Shown here in pieces: positions 30,720 through 37,089 of a DNA stretch of 37,089 nt. The stretch lies in the NCBI GenBank assembly GCA_017450105.1, contig JAFSXC010000046.1, positions 1 to 37,089 on the forward strand, in the 5' to 3' direction. How positions within the stretch are numbered: the stretch's first letter is position 1; each line of letters begins with the position of its first letter. The stretch is from Lachnospiraceae bacterium (GTDB lineage Bacteria; Bacillota; Clostridia; Lachnospirales; Lachnospiraceae). The notes beneath the pieces are model-generated. The model did no database searches. It saw nothing but the letters and a program-made list of their open reading frames with translations, and was not told the DNA's origin. A program made the position numbers and the translations under genes.

Positions 30720-33700
30720 AAAGCATCGAGGTACAGGGCTTTAAGTCCTTTGCCAATCGAATCCTATTCGAATTTCATAACGGGATTACCGGGATCGTCG
30801 GCCCGAACGACAGCGGAAAGAGTAACGTTGCCGACGCGGTCCGGTGGGTCCTCGGAGAGCAGAGCGCGAGGACCCTGCGCGGGGTGTCCATGACGGATGT
30901 GATCTTCTCCGGAACGGAGGAGAGAAAGCCCTTAAGCTATGCCTATGTGGCCATTACGATGGACAACTCCGACCATGTACTTCCCGTGGAATATGAGGAG
31001 GTGACCATCGCCCGGCGGGTCTATCGGTCGGGGGAGAGCGAGTACCTTTTGAACGGGGCGCCCTGCAGGCTGAAGGACGTAACGGAGATGCTCTATGATA
31101 CCGGAATCGGTAAGGAGGGGTATTCGATCATCGGCCAGGGCCAGATCGACCGGATCCTTTCCGGAAAGCCGGAGGACAGAAGAGAGCTGTTCGACGAGGC
31201 CGCCGGGATCGTGAAGTTCAAACGACGGAAAACGGCGGCAGAAAAAAAGCTGGAGAAGGAACGCGATAATCTCGTCCGGGTCCGGGATATCCTGAAAGAA
31301 CTGGAGGGGCGGGTCGGCCCCCTAAAGCTTCAGTCCGACGCGGCGAGACAGTATCTGACGAAGAAGGAGGCGCTGAAGGCAGCGGAATTAAACCGGTTTT
31401 TGCTGGAAATGGAGGACTCCGAGAAGCGTCTTTCGGAGCTTCGGAAAAACGAGGAGCATACCGGCACAGAGCTGAATGAATCGAAGGCGGGGATGGAACG
31501 GATCCACCGGGAATACGAGGAAACGGAAAAGACCATTGCCGAGCTGGATGCAGCGCAGGAATCCATCCGTGAACAGATCTCCAACGCGGCCATGCACAAA
31601 CAGAAGCTGGAGAGCGAGATCGAGCTTCTGCAGGAGCAGATCAAAACGGCGGAAAGGACAAGGGAGCATTACGAGGAACGTTCCCTTGCCGTTGAAAAGG
31701 AGCTCGCCGGGAAGGCGGAGCAGTTTAAGACCTATGAGACCTCTCTTTCGAAGCTGAAAAAGGAGCTCAGTGAGCTTGCCGAAAAAAGGGAAAAGTCCGA
31801 GGAAGAGCTTTCGAAGATCCAGAGAGAGGCCAACGAGGCCAGAGAGACGATCCAGCAGGGAAACAAAGAGATCATCGAGCTCTTAAACAAGCGGTCGGAG
31901 ATCTCGGCCAGGAAGGAACGCTCCGGAACGCTTTATGAACAGACCAATCTGAAAAAGGCGGAGCTGAGTGCCAGACTGATCCAGAAAAAGGCCGAGGGCG
32001 CCGAACGGGAGGAGGCTCTGAAAAAGAGCGAGGAAGAGGAAAAGCAGGCGCTGCAGGCAATCGAAGAGGCAAAGGAGGCGCTTGCGGCTTCCAAAAAGAA
32101 GGCGTCGGAAACCGGAGAAAGGGTCGAAGCGGAGCAGAAGGCTCTGCTGGATCTGAACGCGGCTTTCCAGAAGGAGCAGTCCAGGTATGAGGCGCTTAGA
32201 AATCTGTCCGAGCGCTACGAGGGCTACGGAAGAAGCGTACGCTTTCTGATGGAGCAGAAAAAACGGTTCCCGGGACTCAGGGGCGTGGTGGCGGATCTGA
32301 TCCGGGTGGAGAAAAAATACGAGATCGCCATTGAGACGGCGCTGGGCGGAAATATCCAGAATATTGTGACCGAGGACGAGGCCTCTGCGAAGGAAGCGAT
32401 CCGCCACCTGAAGAAGGAGAAGATGGGACGGGCCACCTTCCTTCCGATGGAAAGCGTTACGGGCCGGGATATGGAAAAACAGAAGGGCTTTCTTTCGGAG
32501 CCCGGTGTGATCGGCTTTGCGAATACGCTGGTGAAAACGAAGAAGGAATATGACGGGGTCGTATCCTACCTGCTGGGGCGGGTCTTTACCGTGGATACGG
32601 TGGACAATGCCCTGGCCCTTGCGAGAAAGAGCGGGTATTCCCTGCATATCGTGACGCTTGAGGGCGAGTACCTAAGCCCCGGCGGCTCCATCGCCGGCGG
32701 TGCCTTCAAGAACAATTCGAATCTTCTCGGCCGTATGCGTGAGCTCGAGGAGCTCGGGAAGCGCCTTGCGGATCTGAAGGAAAAAATCGGAAATAAGGAA
32801 AAGGAGCTGGAGAGTCTCCGGGAGGAGAAGGAAAGGGTTAAGCTGGAAACCGCCGAAAGGGAGCAGACGCTTCAGAAGGCGGTCCTGGCGGAAAATACCG
32901 CAGCCTTGAACTGCAACCGTCTGAAGGAGCAGTATAAGGAAGCGGCTCTGGCCTTTTCAAAGCTCGTGGAGGAGCGTAAGGAGCTGGACCAGACACTGTC
33001 TAGGATCCGTGAGGAGCAGACGCAGATCGAGGAGGAGCTTACCGCCTCCAACGACCGCGAGACAAAAATCAAGAAAACCGCAGACGATTTAAGGAAGGTC
33101 TACGACCAGCAGACCTACCTGGAGGAGGGTGCGCAGCGTACCGCCAACGAGCTGCGGATGGACGAGTCCGGCATCCGCCAGAAGACCCTGTTCGCGGAGG
33201 AAAACCTAAAGCGCGTGGAGGGCGAAAAAAAGAACCTCGAGGAGGAAAAGGAGCGTCTTGTCCTGCAGAAGAAGGAGATGCAGGAGGAGGCCGAAAAGAA
33301 GGCGGAAACGATCCGGACGATCCATAAGACGATCAAAGAAACCGATGAGGAGGCCGAACGGCTGAAAAAGCGGCAGGCCGAGACGATAGAGAAGAAGGAA
33401 GCGGTCCAGACGCAGCACAAGGAGTTCTTCACAAAGCGAAATGACTTATCCGACCGGATCGCTCGTTTGGATAAGGAGCTGTACCGTCTTCGGGCCCAGA
33501 TCGATAAGCTGGAAAATGACCGCGAGGGGCTGACCAATTTCATCTGGGAGGAATATGAGATCACGCTTCATAATGCCGAAGGCTACCGGGACGAGTCCCT
33601 CGGAGATCTCTATACGCTCCGCCAGTCGGCGCATAAGCTGCGGGATGAGATCCGGCGGATGGGAGAGATCAATGTCAACGCGATCGAGGAATACAAGGAG

Positions 33701-34270
33701 GTCTATGAACGCTATACCTTCTTAAAGACCCAGCACGACGATCTGATCGAATCCGAACAGACCCTGCTCGGTGTGATCAAGGATCTGGAGGAGGGCATGC
33801 GCCGGCAGTTTGAACAGGAATTTGAAACGCTTCAGAAGGAATTCGACAAGGCCTTCAAGGAGCTGTTCGGAGGCGGCAAGGCGACACTGGCGCTTCAGGA
33901 GGAGGAGGATATTCTGACCAGCGGGATCCTGATCAATGCCCAGCCGCCGGGAAAGAAACTGCAGAACATGATGCAGCTTTCCGGCGGGGAGAAGGCGCTG
34001 ACCGCGATCGCTCTGCTCTTTGCGATCCAGAACATGAAGCCTTCGCCGTTCTGCCTTTTGGATGAGATCGAAGCGGCCCTGGACGATTCCAACGTGGGAA
34101 GGTTTGCGAAGTACCTGTCCAAGCTTACAAAATACACCCAGTTCATCATCATTACCCACCGCCGCGGCACCATGGCTTCCGCGGACCGGCTATACGGAAT
34201 TACAATGCAGGAGAAGGGGGTTTCGGCCCTGGTCTCCGTGAACCTGATCGAGGACAAGCTGAGCGAATAA
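30710..34270 (+). CDS. smc: Chromosome partition protein SMC
   Basis: The 1186-residue SMC ATPase organises and segregates the chromosome with ScpA and ScpB. Head motifs are Walker A GPNDSGKSN at 31-39, signature LSGGEKAL near 1090 and Walker B FCLLDEIEAALDD near 1114. Two long coiled coils (about 170-500 and 680-1010) flank a hinge at about 517-669 (GLRGVVADLI to PGGSIAGGAF). Residue D34 replaces the glycine usual in the SMC P-loop (GPNGSGKS), although GxxxxGKS is kept. The start overlaps the rnc end, so the two are coupled. Confidence 0.96.
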   Translation: MYLKSIEVQGFKSFANRILFEFHNGITGIVGPNDSGKSNVADAVRWVLGEQSARTLRGVSMTDVIFSGTEERKPLSYAYVAITMDNSDHVLPVEYEEVTIARRVYRSGESEYLLNGAPCRLKDVTEMLYDTGIGKEGYSIIGQGQIDRILSGKPEDRRELFDEAAGIVKFKRRKTAAEKKLEKERDNLVRVRDILKELEGRVGPLKLQSDAARQYLTKKEALKAAELNRFLLEMEDSEKRLSELRKNEEHTGTELNESKAGMERIHREYEETEKTIAELDAAQESIREQISNAAMHKQKLESEIELLQEQIKTAERTREHYEERSLAVEKELAGKAEQFKTYETSLSKLKKELSELAEKREKSEEELSKIQREANEARETIQQGNKEIIELLNKRSEISARKERSGTLYEQTNLKKAELSARLIQKKAEGAEREEALKKSEEEEKQALQAIEEAKEALAASKKKASETGERVEAEQKALLDLNAAFQKEQSRYEALRNLSERYEGYGRSVRFLMEQKKRFPGLRGVVADLIRVEKKYEIAIETALGGNIQNIVTEDEASAKEAIRHLKKEKMGRATFLPMESVTGRDMEKQKGFLSEPGVIGFANTLVKTKKEYDGVVSYLLGRVFTVDTVDNALALARKSGYSLHIVTLEGEYLSPGGSIAGGAFKNNSNLLGRMRELEELGKRLADLKEKIGNKEKELESLREEKERVKLETAEREQTLQKAVLAENTAALNCNRLKEQYKEAALAFSKLVEERKELDQTLSRIREEQTQIEEELTASNDRETKIKKTADDLRKVYDQQTYLEEGAQRTANELRMDESGIRQKTLFAEENLKRVEGEKKNLEEEKERLVLQKKEMQEEAEKKAETIRTIHKTIKETDEEAERLKKRQAETIEKKEAVQTQHKEFFTKRNDLSDRIARLDKELYRLRAQIDKLENDREGLTNFIWEEYEITLHNAEGYRDESLGDLYTLRQSAHKLRDEIRRMGEINVNAIEEYKEVYERYTFLKTQHDDLIESEQTLLGVIKDLEEGMRRQFEQEFETLQKEFDKAFKELFGGGKATLALQEEEDILTSGILINAQPPGKKLQNMMQLSGGEKALTAIALLFAIQNMKPSPFCLLDEIEAALDDSNVGRFAKYLSKLTKYTQFIIITHRRGTMASADRLYGITMQEKGVSALVSVNLIEDKLSE

Positions 34271-34292
34271 GACGCTGCGGCAGAGGAGAAAT

Positions 34293-35225
34293 ATGGAAGA
34301 AAAACCAAAAAAAGAAGGCTTTTTTGCCAGACTGAAGAGAGGGCTTCAGAAGACCCGGGAAACCTTTGCGGCGGGCTTTGAAGCGGTATTTACCAACGGA
34401 AAGATCGACGAGGAATTCTATGACGATCTGGAGGAGGTTCTGATCACCGGAGACATCGGCGTACGCATGACCGAACAGCTCATGACGGACATGAGGGAGA
34501 AGGTGGCGGCGGAGTACATCGTGGATCCGAAGATCGTGAAGAGGTGGCTTCTGGACGAGATCCGCCGGGAGATGCAGACGCCTCCCGATGCCTATCGCTT
34601 TGAAAAGGAGAAGGCGGCGCTTCTCATCGTCGGAGTCAACGGCGTCGGGAAAACGACGACGGTCGGAAAGCTGGCCGGCAAGATGAAGGATGAGGGCAAG
34701 CGCGTTGTCATAGCGGCTGCCGATACCTTCCGCGCCGCAGCGGGAGAACAGCTCATGGAGTGGGCCAGGCGTGCCGACGCGGAGCTGATCGGAGGAAGAG
34801 AGGGCGCGGATCCGGCTTCGGTCGTTTACGATGCCACAGCGGCGGCGAAGGCCCGGAACGCGGACATGCTTCTCGTGGATACGGCCGGTCGTCTCCACAA
34901 CAAAAAGAACCTGATGATGGAGCTGGAAAAGATCAACCGGATCATTACCAGGGAATACGCGGATGCCTGCCGGGAAACGCTGGTCGTTCTGGATGCGACG
35001 ACGGGGCAGAACGCGCTGGAGCAGGCCAGACAGTTTAAGGAGGTGACGGATCTCACCGGGATCATCCTGACCAAGATGGACGGGACCGCCAAGGGAGGGA
35101 TCGCGATCGCCATCCAGTCGGAGCTGAAGGTGCCGGTGAAATATATCGGCGTCGGGGAAGGGATCGACGATCTGCAGAAGTTTGATGCCGATGCGTTTGT
35201 GGACGCGATCTTCGATACGAAATAA
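34293..35225 (+). CDS. ftsY: Signal recognition particle receptor FtsY
   Basis: FtsY is the membrane-associated GTPase that receives SRP-ribosome complexes. The 310-residue protein has a short basic amphipathic N-terminus (KKEGFFARLKRGLQK), a four-helix N domain and the NG GTPase with G1 GVNGVGKT at 114-121, DTFRAAA, DTAGR and TKMD. The acidic A domain of E. coli is absent, which is common in Bacillota. ATG 34293 with AGAGGAGAAAT follows smc by 22 nt. Confidence 0.96.
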   Translation: MEEKPKKEGFFARLKRGLQKTRETFAAGFEAVFTNGKIDEEFYDDLEEVLITGDIGVRMTEQLMTDMREKVAAEYIVDPKIVKRWLLDEIRREMQTPPDAYRFEKEKAALLIVGVNGVGKTTTVGKLAGKMKDEGKRVVIAAADTFRAAAGEQLMEWARRADAELIGGREGADPASVVYDATAAAKARNADMLLVDTAGRLHNKKNLMMELEKINRIITREYADACRETLVVLDATTGQNALEQARQFKEVTDLTGIILTKMDGTAKGGIAIAIQSELKVPVKYIGVGEGIDDLQKFDADAFVDAIFDTK

Positions 35226-35245
35226 TACGGATAAAGGAGTTTTTC

Positions 35246-36457
35246 ATGTTCCAGTTAGAAGATTTTGAAAAAGCGGAAAAAGTGGTTTCGGAGGTGACGC
35301 TGGAAACGAAGCTGGTCTACAGCGAATTTTTAAGCGCACAGACGAAGAACCAGGTCTATCTGAAGCCCGAGAATATGCAATACACCGGAGCCTACAAGGT
35401 GCGCGGTGCGACCTATAAGATCAGTACGCTGAGTGAGGAGGAAAAGGAACGCGGACTGATTACGGCGTCGGCCGGGAATCATGCCCAGGGAGTCGCTTAT
35501 GCGGCGAAAAAGAACGGGATCCCGGCGGTGATCGTTATGCCGAATACGACGCCGCTGATCAAGGTGAACCGGACAAAAAGCTACGGGGCCGAGGTGGTCC
35601 TCTACGGGGATGTGTATGACGATGCCTGCAGGAGGGCCTATGAGCTGGCGGAGGAAAAGGGCTATACCTTTATCCACCCCTTCGATGATCCCGAGGTGGC
35701 GACGGGGCAGGGAACCATTGCAATGGAGATATTTAAGGAGCTGCCCTTGGTGGAGTACATTCTTGTACCGGTCGGCGGAGGCGGGCTGGCGGCCGGAGTT
35801 TCGGCGCTCGCGAAGCTTTTGAACCCGAATATCCGCGTGATCGGTGTGGAGCCGGAGGGCGCGGCGTGCCTTACCGCTTCTCTGAAGGAGGGGCATGTGG
35901 TGACGCTGGATCATGTCAGCACGATCGCCGACGGAACCGCGGTAAAAACCCCGGGAACCTCGATCTTCCCCTATCTCCAGAAGAATCTGGACGACGTGAT
36001 CACGGTGGGCGATGACGAGCTGATCACGGCCTTTTTGGATATGGTGGAAAATCATAAGATGATCGTGGAAAATTCCGGCCTCCTTACCGTGGCGGGAGTA
36101 AAGCATTTAAAGCTTCAGGACAAGCGGATCGCGCTGGTCTTATCCGGAGGAAATATGGATGTGATCACGATGAGCTCCGTGGTACAGCAGGGGCTGATCT
36201 TCCGCGACCGGATCTTTACGGTTTCGGTCCTGCTTCCCGACCGGCCGGGCGAGCTGGCGCGGGTGGCCGGCGTTGTGGCGAAGGCGCTCGGGAATGTGAT
36301 CCGGCTCGAGCACAATCAGTTTGTATCCACCAACCGTAACGCGGCGGTGGAGCTTAAGATCACAATGGAATCCTTCGGGACCGCGCATAAAAAAGAGATC
36401 ATGGAAAAGCTTGAAAAAGAGGGTTATCAGCCGAAGCTTGTGCAGACGAATCTATGA
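35246..36457 (+). CDS. ilvA: Threonine ammonia-lyase with ACT domain
   Basis: The 403-residue PLP enzyme converts L-threonine to 2-oxobutanoate and ammonia. The PLP lysine is K51 in TGAYKVRGA, the phosphate-binding loop is VPVGGGGLAAG near 177, and SAGNHAQG contacts the cofactor. Residues about 325-400 form one ACT-type regulatory domain (FTVSVLLPDRPGELARVAGVV). This single-ACT form of about 400 residues is found as both biosynthetic and catabolic versions, so ilvA versus tdcB is open. ATG 35246 follows AAAGGAGTTTTTC. Confidence 0.9.
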   Translation: MFQLEDFEKAEKVVSEVTLETKLVYSEFLSAQTKNQVYLKPENMQYTGAYKVRGATYKISTLSEEEKERGLITASAGNHAQGVAYAAKKNGIPAVIVMPNTTPLIKVNRTKSYGAEVVLYGDVYDDACRRAYELAEEKGYTFIHPFDDPEVATGQGTIAMEIFKELPLVEYILVPVGGGGLAAGVSALAKLLNPNIRVIGVEPEGAACLTASLKEGHVVTLDHVSTIADGTAVKTPGTSIFPYLQKNLDDVITVGDDELITAFLDMVENHKMIVENSGLLTVAGVKHLKLQDKRIALVLSGGNMDVITMSSVVQQGLIFRDRIFTVSVLLPDRPGELARVAGVVAKALGNVIRLEHNQFVSTNRNAAVELKITMESFGTAHKKEIMEKLEKEGYQPKLVQTNL

Positions 36458-36825
36458 GAAAAAAGAAGGCATTTGAGGAAGGGCAGGTCATTACGATCCA
36501 CGATCTGCCGAAGGGGAAAAAGATAAAAAAGAAGAAGGCGAAGAAGACCGAAGCAAAGAACCGCGTTAAGGCGGCAGGCTTTCTTGTTCTTGCGATCCTC
36601 ATTTCCGCGGCTCTCGGAATAGGAGCGGCCTTCCTCGCTGCCGCCTGTAACCATGAGGGCTTTCGTGTCATCCGGCACTGGCCCATCATCGTTTCCGTGT
36701 TTGTGTTTTCGCTGTCCTCCATCGGGTTCTTTTCCTCGCATAAGGAAGCAGAGAAGCTCTACGGCATCTTTCTCGCCTTAAGCGCGGTCTGCATTGCGGC
36801 GGAGCTGATTATGATGTTTCGGTGA
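36454..36825 (+). CDS. Small three-helix membrane protein of unknown function
   Basis: This 123-residue protein starts with a lysine-rich cytoplasmic stretch (GKKIKKKKAKKTEAKNR, 21-37), then membrane segments near 39-65, 76-93 and 102-122. By the positive-inside rule the N-terminus is cytoplasmic. Its ATG overlaps the stop of the threonine lyase gene (ATGA), which implies coupled translation. I do not recognise the family. Confidence 0.75.
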   Translation: MRKKKAFEEGQVITIHDLPKGKKIKKKKAKKTEAKNRVKAAGFLVLAILISAALGIGAAFLAAACNHEGFRVIRHWPIIVSVFVFSLSSIGFFSSHKEAEKLYGIFLALSAVCIAAELIMMFR

Positions 36826-36846
36826 GGTTTTTGGCCACCCGGACAA

Positions 36847-36862
36847 TACTGTTCACACCCCA
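36847..36862 (+). repeat. Solo fragment of the TIR repeat terminus
   Basis: TACTGTTCACACCCCA matches the left terminus of the GTTACTG repeats exactly over 16 bp, then diverges. It is followed 15 bp later by an unrelated inverted-repeat element. Confidence 0.7.
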
Positions 36863-36877
36863 GGAGTTTTCAAACCA

Positions 36878-37048
36878 GAAAATCGTGCGGCGGCACGGTG
36901 TGATCGTTTCAACGCAGGAATGTGGAAAACGCCGGCACTTAACAAAATTGTCGGCTTGCCGGCGATTTTGTTTAGTACCGCTGCGTTTTCCCCATAGCGA
37001 GAGCGGTCCAGCGTTGAAATGATCGCACCGTGCCGCCGCACGATTTTC
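36878..37048. repeat. Nested inverted-repeat element, third family
   Basis: Outer arms of 38 bp at 36878-36915 and 37011-37048 match at 36 of 38 positions. Inside, GGAAAACGC at 36924-36932 pairs with GCGTTTTCC at 36983-36991, and AACAAAATTGTCGG at 36941-36954 pairs with CCGGCGATTTTGTT at 36959-36972, its two mismatches being G:U pairs as RNA. The 171-bp element can form one long, nearly continuous hairpin. No coding frame or transposase is visible. Confidence 0.85.
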
Positions 37049-37089
37049 GTCCGGGAGGCCATTTCCCCCCGCGCCTCACTCATTTGATA

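Overview
The window looks like a chromosomal segment of a low-GC-phylum (Bacillota) gut-type Clostridia, most likely a Lachnospiraceae relative, although base composition is fairly GC-rich by eye. Reasons are the strong GGAGG-type ribosome sites throughout, LacI-type control of sugar genes, ribose/galactose-type ABC import, many-domain c-di-GMP and hybrid kinase proteins, and the order plsX-acpP-rnc-smc-ftsY. This placement is inference; no rRNA is present.

Layout. 1-1662: an Rpn-like PD-(D/E)XK nuclease gene with a downstream duplicate of its own C-terminal tail. 1758-3659: L-fucose isomerase under two LacI-type operators. 4016-6812: hybrid histidine kinase and a flavodoxin-fold reductase. 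6935-7729 (minus): a secreted protein. 8169-14491: MBL hydrolase with a DUF4298 tail, MATE exporter, EAL protein, YfcE-like phosphodiesterase and a tandem HD-GYP protein ending in rubredoxin. 14774-22705: FGGY kinase, GatD-like dehydrogenase, aldo-keto reductase, GatZ, GatY, an unknown protein and a LacI regulator. 22999-28403: sugar ABC transporter (two permeases, fused ATPase, lipoprotein binding protein) and FucU mutarotase. 28690-36825: housekeeping genes plsX, acpP, rnc, smc, ftsY, a threonine ammonia-lyase and a small membrane protein.

How it fits together. The same palindrome (core GAAACGTTTC) sits at the promoters of fucI, the kinase operon and the ABC operon, and a LacI regulator lies between the last two. 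With FucI and FucU present, the likely substrate is L-fucose or a close relative (D-arabinose, L-galactose). The expected FucA aldolase and FucO reductase are absent here, and a GatY/GatZ aldolase pair, an aldo-keto reductase and a GatD-like dehydrogenase stand in their place. This is the main metabolic puzzle of the window.

The intergenic DNA is unusual. A repeat of about 218 bp with long terminal inverted repeats occurs four times plus relics, and its ends nearly always abut a recognisable promoter. Two other large inverted-repeat elements (17351-17564 and 36878-37048) belong to different families. No tRNA, rRNA, CRISPR array or transposase gene was seen.
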